From: Candidatus Puniceispirillum sp.
Lineage (GTDB): Bacteria; Pseudomonadota; Alphaproteobacteria; Puniceispirillales; Puniceispirillaceae
Length of the DNA: 64,000 bases
Assembly: GCA_016778895.1 (NCBI GenBank)
Contig: JADHOR010000003.1
Span: forward strand, 94,817-158,816
Direction: 5' to 3'
The translations under genes were made by a program, and so were the position numbers. Below the pieces are notes generated by a model. That model ran no database searches and was not told where the DNA came from. It saw only the letters and a program-made list of their open reading frames with translations. This document shows positions 22,714 to 33,316 of this stretch, one piece after another; position 1 is the first letter of the stretch; each line of letters starts with the position of its first letter.

Positions 22714-23526
22714 TCAGTTAAAAATATTGGAGATCACGTCAACGGATCGCTCAAGTACGTCTTTTTTGCCGGGCTTTTCCGGATTGTCGCGCAGGCTGGC
22801 TAGCCGTTCGGTCCAGACCGAGTCCGGATAGTTATAGGCGGCAACCTCAAAGATGCGTTCCGACTGATCGGGCAGACCAAGCGCGTAATAGGCCTCGGCG
22901 GTGCGATAAAGGGCCTCGGGCACCTGATTGGTGGTGTCATAGCTCTTGATCACAATGTCAAAGCGGCGGATTGCGGCGGTATATTGCTGGCGGGTCAGGT
23001 AAAACCGGCCAACTGCCATTTCCTTGCCAGCAAGGTGCGATCTGGTCAGATCAATTTTCAGCTGACTATCACGCGTATAAATACCTTTGGGGAAACGGCG
23101 CACCAGCTCTTCAAACGCCGCAAGTGCCAATTTGGTCATTTCGGCGTCACGTTCCACATCAACGATCTGTTCGTAATGTGACAGCGCCTTTAGATAATAC
23201 GCATATTCCACCAGCGGGTCGGCGGGATTAAGCTCGACAAACCGGTCAAGCGCGGCAATTGCCCGCGAATATTGATTGGCTTGATAAAATGACCATGCGG
23301 CCATGATCTGGGCGCGAACTGCAAGGCTTGAATAGGGGTGCTGGCGCTCGACTTCCTCAAATTTTGGGGCCGCTGCTTTCGCGTCGCCGCTCATTGCAGA
23401 AGTCATCGCATCGCGATACAGCACCTCAATCGGCTGTTCGACCTGTTCGACAATTTCGGGGCTGGACGAACATCCGGCCACGAACCAACAAGCAACAATC
23501 ATCAGGAGTTTCTTTTGACTGGTCAC
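22714..23526 (-). CDS. bamD: Outer-membrane assembly lipoprotein BamD
   Basis: Essential lipoprotein of the BAM complex that inserts beta-barrel proteins. With the GTG start at 23526 the product begins with a short lipoprotein signal and the lipobox VAGC (lipidated Cys19). GGAG stands six bases before that GTG, which decides the start over an upstream in-frame ATG at 23574 that would bury the signal. TPR-like repeats follow, including the family pattern FEEVERQHPYSSLAVRAQIM and FVELNPADPLVEYAYYLKAL. About 270 residues. Between lpxC and recN on the same strand, a common alphaproteobacterial order. Confidence 0.92.
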   Translation of the reverse strand: MTSQKKLLMIVACWFVAGCSSSPEIVEQVEQPIEVLYRDAMTSAMSGDAKAAAPKFEEVERQHPYSSLAVRAQIMAAWSFYQANQYSRAIAALDRFVELNPADPLVEYAYYLKALSHYEQIVDVERDAEMTKLALAAFEELVRRFPKGIYTRDSQLKIDLTRSHLAGKEMAVGRFYLTRQQYTAAIRRFDIVIKSYDTTNQVPEALYRTAEAYYALGLPDQSERIFEVAAYNYPDSVWTERLASLRDNPEKPGKKDVLERSVDVISNIFN

Positions 23527-23704
23527 ATCCGGCTCCGCTGGCGGTTGATAAAAAAGGGAACAGACCGGTTCCAACGGGTTACAATAGCTGGATAAAAGCT
23601 TACTGAAAAGAGCGCGATGCGCATGGATGCAAATACACCCGCTTTTGATCAGTTATCGGGCTGTTTCGCACGAAAATATAGGTGGATCAATGATCGCCCG
23701 CAGG

Positions 23705-24667
23705 TTAGACCATCAGGGCGGCGGCATATTCCGGCATTGCAAAGCTGTCAGACCGGCTATGCTGGGCTCCAGCTTCAACAACTTTATAGGCTGTCGGGTC
23801 ATTTAGTAATGCTTGAACTAGCTTGGCGCTAAGCGCATGACCGGGGCGAAGCACGGTCATCTTGGCCTTGATCGGTATGCCAACAAGGAACAGATCACCG
23901 AGGCAGTCCAGAACCTTATGGCGGACAAATTCACGCTCAATGCGCAAGCCGCCTTCGTTCAAAATTTTGCCATCATCAACAACCACGGCATTATTTAATG
24001 ACCCACCAAGTGCGCGGCCGGCATTCTGCATTAGTTCGACGTCACGCAGCTGGCAGAATGTGCGTGCTGCGGCCAATTCGGCGGCGAAAGTGCCATCATG
24101 ATGGGTATAACAATAGCTTTGGTGACCAATCGCCCGATCATCAAATTCGATTTTGGCGTCGATCTGCAAATGCTCAGCCGGATCAAGCCGCGCCCAAGCA
24201 CCGCAGTCAAGTTGTGCCTCAACAGGCTTTGTTGCAATCATGTATTTACGCCGCGCAGGCAGCACTTCGATGCCAGCATTATTCAGCGCCTCTACAACTG
24301 GCTGGCTGCTACCGTCGAGAATGGGTGCCTCGGATGCGTCAATTTCGATAGTGGCATTATCCAGTCCGACACCAGCAAATGCAGCCATCAGATGCTCGAT
24401 CGTTTCAAGCCTGATGCCTTCACTATTTACGATGCGGGTACACAGCCGCGCCTGTTCGGCATAGTTGGCATGAGCAACGACAGTCTGCAATTGCCCGTCA
24501 ACGTCAATACGGCGGAATTTAATCCCACTATTCGCCGGAGCAGGGCAGATAGATATACGCACAAAACGGCCGGAATGCAGGCCAATACCCTCTAGCTGTG
24601 CGACTTCGCGAACCGTTGTTTGAAACGGCTGGTCAACAAACTGATTATAGGTAAGTGTGTCAGGCAT
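23705..24667 (-). CDS. lpxC: UDP-3-O-acyl-N-acetylglucosamine deacetylase LpxC
   Basis: Zinc deacetylase performing the committed step of lipid A synthesis. Motifs seen: start region QTTVREVAQLEGIGLHSGR, zinc ligand His in ETIEHLMAAFAGVGLDNATI, DASEAPILDGSS, the catalytic segment EFVRHKVLDCLGDLFLVG with a second His and the Asp ligand, and the late His in RPGHALSAKLV. Length 320 is normal. It lies downstream of ftsZ in the same direction, separated by two strong hairpins, so it probably has partly independent transcription. Confidence 0.96.
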   Translation of the reverse strand: MPDTLTYNQFVDQPFQTTVREVAQLEGIGLHSGRFVRISICPAPANSGIKFRRIDVDGQLQTVVAHANYAEQARLCTRIVNSEGIRLETIEHLMAAFAGVGLDNATIEIDASEAPILDGSSQPVVEALNNAGIEVLPARRKYMIATKPVEAQLDCGAWARLDPAEHLQIDAKIEFDDRAIGHQSYCYTHHDGTFAAELAAARTFCQLRDVELMQNAGRALGGSLNNAVVVDDGKILNEGGLRIEREFVRHKVLDCLGDLFLVGIPIKAKMTVLRPGHALSAKLVQALLNDPTAYKVVEAGAQHSRSDSFAMPEYAAALMV

Positions 24668-24775
24668 TGAACTGCTGTAACTTTCTCGTTTCTGGCTAGT
24701 ATCGGGGGTGATTTCCCTACACTAGTTTTACGCCTTTTAAGTGTCAGCCTAGCTAAAAATCGCCGGCCAAATAAA

Positions 24776-24806
24776 ACCTGAGGAAAGATTACTCTTTTCC
24801 CCAGGT
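24776..24806 (-). terminator. Hairpin between ftsZ and lpxC (possible terminator or attenuator)
   Basis: ACCTGAGGAAAG pairs with CTTTTCCCCAGGT across a short loop with a single mismatch, in the 201-base gap between ftsZ and lpxC. There is no long T-run directly after it on the minus strand (ATTTGGCC-like sequence follows), so attenuation or RNA processing is as likely as termination. Confidence 0.4.
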
Positions 24807-24838
24807 CAATCCAAATCACATTTGGTAACAGTTTGTAG

Positions 24839-24860
24839 CAATGGCCCAGCCGGGCCATTG
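24839..24860 (-). terminator. Stem-loop directly after ftsZ
   Basis: A perfect nine-pair inverted repeat, CAATGGCCC (24839-24847) and GGGCCATTG (24852-24860) with a four-base loop, starts eight bases after the ftsZ stop. It lacks a clear T-run, so it may stabilise the 3' end of the division-operon mRNA or stop transcription only partly before lpxC. Confidence 0.5.
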
Positions 24861-24868
24861 CCGTGTTT

Positions 24869-26677
24869 CTAGTTGGCTTGTCGGCGTAGAAATGCCGGAA
24901 TATCAAGGTCATCTTCATCCGCTTTCGGTGCTGTTTCTGGACCTCTTTCAAGGCCCTTACTGACCGTTTCTGCGCGTGATAAATCGAGGATAGACACGCC
25001 GACTTCATCCTTGGTCGCAGTCGCTTCTAATGAAGGTTCAGACTGGATTTTCTGAATTTTTTCGGTGGCTTTGGTGACTGGCTTGCTTGACCATAATCCA
25101 GAAATTCTGTTGATCAGGCTTGTCGGGCGCATCACCGGTGTTTCGACCGTTTGCGTAACGCTTTCCTCATCTGGCATGGCGATTGCCGCGGCTGAGATGA
25201 AACGTGCCTGTGTCGGTGCTGTCGTCGCATCTGAGGTGGTTAAAGGCATGGCTTGCGTGTCCCCCATCGCTGGTGCCATCTGGTCATTCCCGCTGGGTGC
25301 ATTTTCCTTGCTTGCCTCAGCTGAAACCATCGCATCGATCGCTGCTGCTGCCGGTGCATTGCCAATAGCGTCATTGATGTCCATCTGCTGTTCATGGCTG
25401 GCATCAGTGCTGATGAATTCGTCTATTGCCGCGCCGGCAAGCTCATTGCTTAACTGATCGTCAAGCAGATCAGCCGGAGTATCGGCCAGCTGTGATGAAC
25501 TGACAGTATCGCCTGCATTTTGCGCTTCATCGGTCATGCCAGAGCTAATCGCTTCAAACGTTGCGGCAGGGGTGGCGGTTAAGAGGCTACTGATCGGATT
25601 TGGTATAATGGTGCTTGGCGCGGTACCGTTGGGCGCGGCACTGCTCGGCCGAGCTGCTGAGGGTTGGGTCCGTTGTGGCATGACATTTGGCCGGTGCAGG
25701 CTCTGGCTGATACCACTGATGCCGGTTGCAACAACCGAGACGCGCATAACCCCTTCTAGTTTATCGTCAAACGCCGAACCGAAGATGATGGTCGCGTCTG
25801 GATCAACTTCCTTGCGGATCCGGTTGGCGGCTTCGTCAACTTCAAACAGGGTCATATCAAGACCACCAGTGATGTTGATAAGAACCGCATTGGCTCCCTT
25901 CATTGTGGTATCATCCAAAAGTGGGTTGTTAATTGCGGCTTCGGCGGCCTGTGTTGCCCGCGCTTCGCCAGACGCTTCGCCGGTGCCCATCATGGCTTTG
26001 CCCATCTCGCCCATAACCGCACGGATATCGGCAAAATCAAGATTAATCTGACCCGGCTTGATCATCAGGTCAGTGACGCCGCAAACGCCCTGATGCAGGA
26101 CCGCATCTGCCATATGGAACGCATCGGCAAAAGTGGTCCGCTCATTTGCCAACCGGAACAGATTCTGGTTTGGAATAACGATCAGCGTGTCGACATAGGC
26201 CTGCAATTCCTCGATACCGTCTTCGGCTTGCTTCATCCGCCGCTGGCCTTCAAATTCAAACGGCTTGGTAATAACGCCAACGGTAAGGATACCGCGCTCG
26301 CGGGCGGCTCGGGCAATTACTGGTGCTGCGCCTGTGCCGGTACCGCCACCCATGCCAGCGGTAATAAAGACCATGTTGCAATCAGCGAGTTCAGCCATCA
26401 CATCCTGCAGGCTTTCTTCAGCAGCGGCCCGGCCAATTTCTGGTTTTGAACCCGCGCCAAGCCCTTGCGTAATCGCGCTACCAAGTTGAATTTTCCGGCT
26501 TGATAGAGAATGGGCAAGTGCCTGCCCGTCAGTGTTGGCAACCAGAAAATCGACGCCCTCAAGATTGGCATTGATCATGTTGTTGACGGCGTTACAGCCA
26601 GCGCCACCAACACCAACAACGGTGATCCGTGGACGAAGCTCTTGCATTGTTTGAGGAACGGTGAGGTTGATTGTCAT
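24869..26677 (-). CDS. ftsZ: Cell division protein FtsZ
   Basis: Tubulin-like GTPase forming the division ring. The GTP-binding glycine motif GGGTGTG is at residues 110-116, and the T7 synergy loop lies around [20 protein letters not shown] (about 205-225). The globular core ends near residue 320. A linker of about 265 residues rich in Ala, Thr, Ser, Asp and Met follows, then a [14 protein letters not shown] segment and the conserved tail [14 protein letters not shown] (589-602) that binds FtsA and other partners. At 602 residues it is far longer than E. coli FtsZ (383), in line with long-linker alphaproteobacterial forms. It is the last gene of the division cluster proper, 182 bases after ftsA. 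Confidence 0.97.
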   Translation of the reverse strand: MTINLTVPQTMQELRPRITVVGVGGAGCNAVNNMINANLEGVDFLVANTDGQALAHSLSSRKIQLGSAITQGLGAGSKPEIGRAAAEESLQDVMAELADCNMVFITAGMGGGTGTGAAPVIARAARERGILTVGVITKPFEFEGQRRMKQAEDGIEELQAYVDTLIVIPNQNLFRLANERTTFADAFHMADAVLHQGVCGVTDLMIKPGQINLDFADIRAVMGEMGKAMMGTGEASGEARATQAAEAAINNPLLDDTTMKGANAVLINITGGLDMTLFEVDEAANRIRKEVDPDATIIFGSAFDDKLEGVMRVSVVATGISGISQSLHRPNVMPQRTQPSAARPSSAAPNGTAPSTIIPNPISSLLTATPAATFEAISSGMTDEAQNAGDTVSSSQLADTPADLLDDQLSNELAGAAIDEFISTDASHEQQMDINDAIGNAPAAAAIDAMVSAEASKENAPSGNDQMAPAMGDTQAMPLTTSDATTAPTQARFISAAAIAMPDEESVTQTVETPVMRPTSLINRISGLWSSKPVTKATEKIQKIQSEPSLEATATKDEVGVSILDLSRAETVSKGLERGPETAPKADEDDLDIPAFLRRQAN

Positions 26678-26751
26678 GACTGACTCCCTTCATTGTGAAT
26701 AAGGTTATGGTGAATGGATTGTGGTCCGTCTCTGTGCGATAGGCGGTTGAT

Positions 26752-26774
26752 ACCGGCAGGGTGTTTCTGCCGGT
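26752..26774 (-). promoter_or_regulatory. Hairpin in the ftsA-ftsZ spacer
   Basis: ACCGGCAG (26752-26759) and CTGCCGGT (26767-26774) form a perfect eight-pair stem with a seven-base loop inside the 182-base spacer, the only large gap between mraZ and ftsZ. No T-run follows on the minus strand, so mRNA processing or folding that sets FtsZ output relative to FtsA is a more likely role than termination. No confident promoter was recognised in the spacer. Confidence 0.4.
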
Positions 26775-26859
26775 TACCTTTGGTTTTCTGCATGGCTTGC
26801 CGGGTTGATTGCCAGCTAAAGACAGGGTTTGAACATATGGCCATCATTGATCTCCTTGC

Positions 26860-28155
26860 TTAAAGATTGTCACGAAGCCACGCACCGATACGTTCAAATG
26901 GCCCATGTGGCAGGGTGCGGGTCTGCCGGTCTGTTGGGTCATTTTCTCTAATCCGGCTTACATGGATCAGCGCGCCAATGCTGGCGGCAAATCCCGGGCC
27001 GCTGCTGTCCTCGTCAAGGCCGGCAATGCCGACAGGTTTGCCAATCCCAACCGATTTCTTGGCCTGTTTTGCAAACAGATCAGCAAGACCGGTTAATTGG
27101 CTGGCACCGCCGGTCAGCACATAACGGCTGCCGACGGTATGTTCCATCCGCGCACGCTCCATCCGGGTGTGCAGCAGTTCGAGAATCTCCTCAACGCGGG
27201 GCCGGATGATGGCGCTAAGCAAATTACGCTCAATGGTCTGGCCCGCTACCTCAGTGGTGCCAAGTGACGGGATGGTGATATTGTCACTGCGGCCAAGACG
27301 AACCACCTGTTGAAGCTGGTCTGGTGCAACGCCTGTGATGTCGGTTGGCATAACCGATCCGTCAATCGCCTTTAGCCGTTCGGCCTCGGCAATTGGTGTC
27401 GACAAAACGCGGGCAATATCGGTGGTGACGCGGTTGCCGCCAATCTTGATCGTGTCGACATAGACCAGCTTGCCCTCCATGAAGATAGCAATTGATGTCG
27501 TGCCGCCGCCCATATCAACGATCACGCTGCCAAGATCACGCTCCTCAGGACTAAGACAGGCAAGCCCACTGGCATAGGCAGAATGGAGAAACCGGTCAGT
27601 CTCGAGATGATTTAACGCCAACGCTTCACGTAGATTTGCAAGCGAGGTGCGCAGACCGCATACCAAAGTGTAGTCTACCGACAGATTTGTGCCGCGCATA
27701 CCGCGTGGGTCGGCAATCCCGCGAACATCATCCAGCCCATATTGCAAGGTTTGCAGATGCATTGGCTGATAGTTTTCTGGATAATTACCATTATCACTGC
27801 GCGCCATAAGGCGGTCGATATCGCGGCGACGAACCACCGCATCGCTGAGCCGAACTGATTTTGTACAGATGCTGGAAAACGGCGTGCCGCCGGGGGCAAC
27901 AACGGTTACTGATGTGATGGAAATACCGGCATCGCGTTCGGCCGCCTGAACCGTTTTGCCAATCACCGTGCTCAGCGCTTCAAGCTCGCTGACGTCGCCG
28001 CCACGGATACCTGCCGATGCGTGTGTGCCGTGCCCCAACAGACGGACACCGCCCGACCCATCAGCCTCACCAATCATACAGCAGATTTTTGATGAACCGA
28101 TATCAAGAACGGCAAAGGGGCGCCGCGTAATGACTTTAGTCTTTCCAAGGATCAT
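26860..28155 (-). CDS. ftsA: Cell division protein FtsA
   Basis: Actin-like ATPase tethering FtsZ to the membrane. Actin-fold motifs are visible: FAVLDIGSSKICCMIGE (phosphate 1) at about residue 14, VIVDMGGGTTSIAIFMEGKL (phosphate 2) at about 210, and VLTGGASQLTGLADLFAKQ (adenosine loop). The 1C domain lies around 90-165. The C-terminus PFERIGAWLRDNL fits the amphipathic membrane-targeting helix. Length 431 is normal. The ATG overlaps the ftsQ stop by four bases (28152-28155). Confidence 0.95.
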   Translation of the reverse strand: MILGKTKVITRRPFAVLDIGSSKICCMIGEADGSGGVRLLGHGTHASAGIRGGDVSELEALSTVIGKTVQAAERDAGISITSVTVVAPGGTPFSSICTKSVRLSDAVVRRRDIDRLMARSDNGNYPENYQPMHLQTLQYGLDDVRGIADPRGMRGTNLSVDYTLVCGLRTSLANLREALALNHLETDRFLHSAYASGLACLSPEERDLGSVIVDMGGGTTSIAIFMEGKLVYVDTIKIGGNRVTTDIARVLSTPIAEAERLKAIDGSVMPTDITGVAPDQLQQVVRLGRSDNITIPSLGTTEVAGQTIERNLLSAIIRPRVEEILELLHTRMERARMEHTVGSRYVLTGGASQLTGLADLFAKQAKKSVGIGKPVGIAGLDEDSSGPGFAASIGALIHVSRIRENDPTDRQTRTLPHGPFERIGAWLRDNL

Positions 28156-28973
28156 GTGCGGCTTCCTTTCCCTCTTACCGGAATGTTTGGCTCGACGATC
28201 AGTTGTTGCGGCACGCGTAGATCGATGACTGCGAGGTCGCGATTGGTAATGGCTTTTTTGCGATCAATCACCGCGAGACGAGACCATGCTGTTACCGGAT
28301 CGATTTCCGGCAGGCGGACCTCCATGCCGTTTTTCAGATGCACGTCCCAGCGCCGTTGCGAGCGATAGCTGACCGCCCAGACTTCGCTGAATAATTCAGG
28401 TTCGGTTTTTAAAATCGCCAGAATGGCGGCTGCTTTAGGTGCGGCATTTTTACCGGCAACAACCGTAAGATGGGTAAAATGGCTGGGGTCTGCCCCGTCG
28501 ATAATCGCGCCGCTGTGATCAATCAATTTATGCTGATCATTAGTCTGTAACAGGGCAATCGGCACGCGCTCACGAAGGGTAATATAGATCGTGCTTGGCA
28601 GGCGGCGCTCGACAGTTGCATCCTCAACCCAGCCAATCTGGCTGATGTTGCGGTGAAGCTGGCGCAAATCTATGCCAAGAATGGGCGTGCCAAGTTGCAG
28701 GTTCAACGCGGCCAACAGCGTAGCTTGCGGGGTATGGGCGCGCCCTTGAACCTGAATATCATCAAGTACCAGACCAGCATTTGCGCTTATCGCCAAAAGA
28801 TCATTACCCAGTTTGCCGCGATCGGTCATTGCAACGCCGATTGTGCTGGCGGCAGCAATCATCACAAGTGACCAAAAGCCGATTTTAATTTTCTTCCACA
28901 GGCTCAACCTTGGCGGCGCGCTGCGCGGCTGCGGCTGCTGTTGCGGTTTAATCCACCCGATCAGTCGTCGCAT
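28152..28973 (-). CDS. ftsQ: Cell division protein FtsQ
   Basis: Bitopic divisome protein linking FtsB/L to the ring. A short cytoplasmic N-terminus rich in Pro, Gln and Arg (1-29) is followed by one membrane helix (about 30-50, IGFWSLVMIAAASTIGVAM), a POTRA domain (IQVQGRAHTPQATLLAALNL), and the family segment PSTIYITLRERVPIALLQ. The C-terminal beta domain ends near residue 265. Length 273 is normal. It overlaps ddl by 13 bases and ftsA by 4. Confidence 0.92.
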   Translation of the reverse strand: MRRLIGWIKPQQQPQPRSAPPRLSLWKKIKIGFWSLVMIAAASTIGVAMTDRGKLGNDLLAISANAGLVLDDIQVQGRAHTPQATLLAALNLQLGTPILGIDLRQLHRNISQIGWVEDATVERRLPSTIYITLRERVPIALLQTNDQHKLIDHSGAIIDGADPSHFTHLTVVAGKNAAPKAAAILAILKTEPELFSEVWAVSYRSQRRWDVHLKNGMEVRLPEIDPVTAWSRLAVIDRKKAITNRDLAVIDLRVPQQLIVEPNIPVRGKGSRT

Positions 28974-29872
28974 TGTGCAATCTCCAATAGGTGGTTGACC
29001 AGCTCTTCGCCTGACATGCCGACAAAACGCGCCTGTTCCGGCACAAGTGATGTGGCGGTCATGCCCGGCTGGGTGTTCACTTCAAGCATGAACAGCGCAT
29101 CATTCTTGTCGTCCCAGCGATAATCGGCGCGGATGATGCCGCGACAGCCAAGCTGGCGATAGGCGTGTTCAGCCCAGAGGCAGGCTTTAAGATTGACCGC
29201 TTCGGGGATGTCGGCAGGCAGGATATGGGTCGATCCGCCAACCGCATATTTGGCGTCAAAATCGTAGAACTCGCGTTCTGAAGTGATCTCAGTTACGCAA
29301 AGTGCAGTGCCATCAAGAACGGCAACGGTTAATTCACGACCGGGGATGTACGGCTCGCAGATCAGATTTTTATCAGCCGGCCACATGCTGCGGGCCGGTG
29401 GCCCAGTTTGATCATCAGGAATAATCACAACGCCAAAGCTGGAACCGTCATTGCGCGGCTTGATCACATGAGCACCGGTGCTGTCCTTGGGATAGACATG
29501 ACTACCCTCGACAATTGGTAGGGTCGGCGGCACCATGATCCCGGTTCCGGCAAGCAGGGTTTTTGCCAATAGTTTATCCATGGCGATCGCTGATGCCGTC
29601 AGCCCGCTGTGGGTATAGGGAATATTCATGACATTCAGCAGACCCTGAATGTTACCATCTTCGCCGATTTGACCATGCAGCGCATTGAATACCCGACCCG
29701 GGTTGATCTCTTTCAATTTCTGCGCAATGCCGCGATCAACCTCGACTTCGATAGCATCCCAGCCGGCATTGCGCGCGGCCTGCGCACAAAAGCTTGCAGA
29801 TACACGGCTAACCGCAGCTTCGGATGTCCAGCCGCCCATTAACACGGCGACGCGATCACGGTTATCGGTCAT
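28961..29872 (-). CDS. ddl: D-alanine--D-alanine ligase
   Basis: ATP-grasp enzyme making the D-Ala-D-Ala dipeptide for peptidoglycan. N-terminal VAVLMGGWTSEAAVSRVSA, the FNALHGQIGEDGNIQG loop, ATP-grasp strand VIKPRNDGSSFGV, RELTVAVLDG, and metal-binding IIRADYRWDD and MLEVNTQPGMTATSLVPEQA are all present. The frame extends to 29920, but ATG 29872 overlaps the murB stop as ATGA, the pattern repeated throughout this cluster, giving 303 residues. It sits between murB and ftsQ, its usual place. Confidence 0.95.
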   Translation of the reverse strand: MTDNRDRVAVLMGGWTSEAAVSRVSASFCAQAARNAGWDAIEVEVDRGIAQKLKEINPGRVFNALHGQIGEDGNIQGLLNVMNIPYTHSGLTASAIAMDKLLAKTLLAGTGIMVPPTLPIVEGSHVYPKDSTGAHVIKPRNDGSSFGVVIIPDDQTGPPARSMWPADKNLICEPYIPGRELTVAVLDGTALCVTEITSEREFYDFDAKYAVGGSTHILPADIPEAVNLKACLWAEHAYRQLGCRGIIRADYRWDDKNDALFMLEVNTQPGMTATSLVPEQARFVGMSGEELVNHLLEIAQCDD

Positions 29873-30786
29873 TCTGGTGCCCCTTCGTTCTGGTTGCGCC
29901 CAACACGGTGGATTTCCCATCTAAGCGGTGGCCCGCCGCCGGCCAAAACACGGTCACGGACAGTTTCGCCAAGGGTTTCAATATCCTTGGCTGTGGCGGT
30001 GCCGGTGTTAATCAGGAAGTTGCAATGTTTCTCCGAGACCTGCGCGCCGCCGATTGAAAGCCCACGACAACCGGCCTTGTCGATTTCCTGCCAAGCCTTG
30101 CTGCCATCCGGGTTGGCAAAGGTGCTGCCCCCGGTGCGGACGCCGCGTGGCTGGGCGTCGCCGCGACTGGCAACAATCGCTTTCATCCGCGCCTTGATCG
30201 CCGCTGGATCATCTGTTTGGCCCTGTAATTCGGCGATGGTGAAAATCCAGTCTGCCGGTGCCTCACTATGCCGATAGGCCATGCCCATTGCCGCTGGTGT
30301 TGCGCTAAATGGCTCGCCAATTCGATCAATCCCATGTGCCACGACCGTCACATCCTTAAATTCGCTGCCATAGGCTCCAGCATTCATCCGCAAGCCGCCG
30401 CCGATCGTGCCGGGAATACCGATCAGGAATTCCAGTCCGCCAATGCCGGCCTTTTGCGCATAGCGCGCCACATCGGCATCGCTGGCACCAGTCTCGGCAA
30501 TGATGCGGGTGCCTTCATGCCGGATTGCCTTCATATGGGTGCTAAGTTTGATCACCACGCCGCTCACCCCACCATCTCGAACCAACAGGTTTGATCCAGC
30601 CCCGACGGCAAATAGCGGAATATTTGATGGACAGGCAGCCAGAAATTCTGCCAGATCCGCCGTATCAAGTGGGCTGAATAAAATTTCTGCGGGTCCGCCG
30701 ACACCAAACCACGTATGGCGTGCCATTGGGTCATTTGGTGTATAGCTGCCCCGCACTTCGGGAAGCCGGTCACGTATCGAGGTCAT
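29869..30786 (-). CDS. murB: UDP-N-acetylenolpyruvoylglucosamine reductase
   Basis: FAD enzyme reducing UDP-GlcNAc-enolpyruvate to UDP-MurNAc. Features: [16 protein letters not shown] near residue 23, the FAD pyrophosphate loop [40 protein letters not shown], the catalytic Ser in [14 protein letters not shown], and the late [11 protein letters not shown]. The start [13 protein letters not shown] at 30786 overlaps the murC stop by ATGA, so upstream codons up to 30837 are rejected. The product has 305 residues. Confidence 0.95.
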   Translation of the reverse strand: MTSIRDRLPEVRGSYTPNDPMARHTWFGVGGPAEILFSPLDTADLAEFLAACPSNIPLFAVGAGSNLLVRDGGVSGVVIKLSTHMKAIRHEGTRIIAETGASDADVARYAQKAGIGGLEFLIGIPGTIGGGLRMNAGAYGSEFKDVTVVAHGIDRIGEPFSATPAAMGMAYRHSEAPADWIFTIAELQGQTDDPAAIKARMKAIVASRGDAQPRGVRTGGSTFANPDGSKAWQEIDKAGCRGLSIGGAQVSEKHCNFLINTGTATAKDIETLGETVRDRVLAGGGPPLRWEIHRVGRNQNEGAPE

Positions 30787-32204
30787 GTCTGCCCTCCTGC
30801 CAGCTTGTCCAGCTGTTCTGGAAGGGCGGCAGCCCATGCGGTGATATCACCGGCACCAAGACACATGACAACGTCGCCAGCCTTGGCTCTTGAAGCAATC
30901 TCATTAGCCAGCTTGTCTGGTCCGTCAAGGCCAGCTGCAGCCTTATGACCGTAATCGCGCAATCCGGCGATCAATGCACCCTTGTCAGCGCCGTCAATCG
31001 GGGTCTCACCAGCGGCATAAACATCAGCGACGAGCACTTCATCAGCATCGTTAAAACAGCTGCAGAATTCGGTAAATAAATTGGCGAGGCGGCTATAGCG
31101 ATGCGGCTGTACAACGGCAATCAGTTTGTTATTGCTAGATAGCATCCGGCCAGCCTTGAGTGCGGCCTTGATTTCCACCGGATGATGGCCGTAATCATCA
31201 ATTATGGTGACGCCGTTGCTGATCCCTTTCGTCTCAAACCGCCGACCTACGCCGCCAAACGCAGCCAACGCGCCACGGATACGCGCCACATCAATATTCA
31301 TTTCCAATGCTACCCCGATTGCGGCAAGGCAGTTCTGCACATTATGATCGCCAAGCATCGGCAACCGTACTTTCTGTAATGCTGCGCTATCACCATTGAT
31401 CCGGTCTGACAGCCGCACATCAAATAGCATCGCGCCAGCATCCGCCCGCAAATTGATCGCCCGAACATCGGCATTCGCACTCATTCCGTAAGTGATGATA
31501 CGGCGATCCTTGATGCCCGCCATAAGTCGCTGCACTGATGGATGATCAATACATAATGTGGCAAAGCCGTAAAACGGGATCGACGCAACAAAATTCAAAA
31601 AGGCGTTCTCAAGTGCCTCGAAGCTGCCATGATGGTCGAGATGTTCAGGATCAATGTTTGTGACCACGGCAACGGTTGGCTTTAGTTTGGCAAAGGATCC
31701 ATCACTTTCATCCGCCTCGACAACCATCCAGCGGCCCTTTCCAAGGCGCGCATTGCTGCCCCATCCGGTAATAATGCCGCCATTTATCACGGTTGGGTCG
31801 ATATCGGCGCTGTTGAGTAAAGTGGCGACCAGGCTGGTTGTCGTGGTTTTACCATGTGTGCCTGCAACGGCAATTGACCAGCGAAGCCGCATTAATTCGC
31901 CAAGCATTTCAGCACGATGAACGATGGGCAGGAATTTGGCGCGTGCGGCAACCACTTCAGGATTATTGGGCTTGATTGCGGTTGAGATAACCACCAGAGA
32001 CGCATTTTCGACATTTTCGGCGCGTTGGCCGGTAACAATTGGAATGCCTTTGGCGCGAAGCCGTCGGACATTTGCATTATCAGACGCATCGCTGCCTTGA
32101 ACCGCGTAGCCAAGCTCGAACAGAATTTCGGCAATGCCACTCATGCCGATGCCGCCGATACCGGTAAAATGCATGGTGCCGATAGAAAGTGGCAATTCAC
32201 TCAT
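30783..32204 (-). CDS. murC: UDP-N-acetylmuramate--L-alanine ligase
   Basis: Adds the first amino acid of the stem peptide to UDP-MurNAc. N-terminal [20 protein letters not shown], the Mur-ligase ATP loop [11 protein letters not shown] near residue 113, [11 protein letters not shown] and the ADP-binding [16 protein letters not shown] identify MurC. The closing domain includes [13 protein letters not shown] and [12 protein letters not shown]. Length 473 is normal. Its start overlaps the murG stop by four bases. Confidence 0.97.
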   Translation of the reverse strand: MSELPLSIGTMHFTGIGGIGMSGIAEILFELGYAVQGSDASDNANVRRLRAKGIPIVTGQRAENVENASLVVISTAIKPNNPEVVAARAKFLPIVHRAEMLGELMRLRWSIAVAGTHGKTTTTSLVATLLNSADIDPTVINGGIITGWGSNARLGKGRWMVVEADESDGSFAKLKPTVAVVTNIDPEHLDHHGSFEALENAFLNFVASIPFYGFATLCIDHPSVQRLMAGIKDRRIITYGMSANADVRAINLRADAGAMLFDVRLSDRINGDSAALQKVRLPMLGDHNVQNCLAAIGVALEMNIDVARIRGALAAFGGVGRRFETKGISNGVTIIDDYGHHPVEIKAALKAGRMLSSNNKLIAVVQPHRYSRLANLFTEFCSCFNDADEVLVADVYAAGETPIDGADKGALIAGLRDYGHKAAAGLDGPDKLANEIASRAKAGDVVMCLGAGDITAWAAALPEQLDKLAGGQT

Positions 32205-33316
32205 GCGACTGCTCCTAAGTTTGGTGCGTTGCGTTTCGTGATCAGCCCTTCGGCCAGATTGGCAATATCACTTGCGGCGTGCGGGCTGGCAAGGCTTGTG
32301 GCGTTGGCGGCCATTTTGCCAAGCTCCTCCGGAGCCTCAAACAGCTGCATGATCCGGGTTGCCAGAAAGGCCGGGCTGACGGTGGCCTCGTCAAGGCAAT
32401 AGCCGCCCCCGGCCTGTTCCATTTGCATGGCATTTGCGCGCTGGTGATCATCCATTGCGCTAGGCAATGGCAGCATTAATGAAGCGCGCCCTGTTGCGGC
32501 CAACTCGGCAATTGACGAGGCGCCAGACCGACTGATCACCAGATCACTCTTTGCCAGTAACGTGGGCATGTCGCTAAAGAAAGGCTTGATTGACGCGCAG
32601 ACCCCCAGTTTTTTGTAATGCGCCTGCAGATCATTAATCTGTTCGATACGCGCCTGTTGATAGATTTTGATCTGGTTGCGCAAGGGCGTATCAATCATCG
32701 CGATGGCCCGCGGCACTAATGTGCCAAGAATACTGGCACCCTGCGAGCCGCCAAGAACGCTTAGCACGCGTTTATCACCGGTGCAGCTTGGCCGCCGCTT
32801 GGCAAAAAAAGCGTTGCGAACAGGCATGCCGGTGATATGGGTTTGCACGCCATCCGGCAGGTTTTTGGTTTGTGGCCAGCTCAGCGCAAGCAGATGGGCA
32901 TGTGTGGCAATCACACGATTGGCACGGCCAAGATAGGCGTTTTGCTCATGCACCATCACCGGCACGCCAAACAGCCGCGCAATCAGCACCGGGGCAAATG
33001 ACGGATACCCGCCAAACCCGATCATTACATGAGGTCGGCGCAGGCCGATATGCCGGAGACTGGACAATGCCCCCAGACCTAATTTGCCAGTGGCGATAAT
33101 CCGGCGACGCAAGCCTGACTGGAATGGTGAGGCAGCGCTAATCACATGCAGGCCTACCGGCGAATTTTCGATATCTGCAAGAAGATTGGCACCACGCTTG
33201 TCGGTGAACAGGCAGGTCTCATGGCCCTTGGCATGCATTGCCTCGGCAACCGCCAGTGCGGGGAATATATGACCACCGGTACCACCGGCGGCAAGATAGA
33301 TGCGTGCCGCGCTCAT
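32201..33316 (-). CDS. murG: UDP-GlcNAc:lipid I N-acetylglucosaminyltransferase MurG
   Basis: Converts lipid I to lipid II at the inner face of the membrane. GT28 features: N-terminal [44 protein letters not shown], the VLGGSQGAS loop, and the donor site [20 protein letters not shown] followed by [20 protein letters not shown]. The start [15 protein letters not shown] at 33316 overlaps the ftsW stop by ATGA; an ATG at 33325 would add three residues. 371 residues. Confidence 0.95.
   Translation of the reverse strand: MSAARIYLAAGGTGGHIFPALAVAEAMHAKGHETCLFTDKRGANLLADIENSPVGLHVISAASPFQSGLRRRIIATGKLGLGALSSLRHIGLRRPHVMIGFGGYPSFAPVLIARLFGVPVMVHEQNAYLGRANRVIATHAHLLALSWPQTKNLPDGVQTHITGMPVRNAFFAKRRPSCTGDKRVLSVLGGSQGASILGTLVPRAIAMIDTPLRNQIKIYQQARIEQINDLQAHYKKLGVCASIKPFFSDMPTLLAKSDLVISRSGASSIAELAATGRASLMLPLPSAMDDHQRANAMQMEQAGGGYCLDEATVSPAFLATRIMQLFEAPEELGKMAANATSLASPHAASDIANLAEGLITKRNAPNLGAVA

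Noticed and set aside
24592..25008. 138-codon minus-strand frame spanning the lpxC start and the ftsZ end
   Set aside because: It overlaps both well-supported genes and its translation is basic and irregular; it is a frame shadow.
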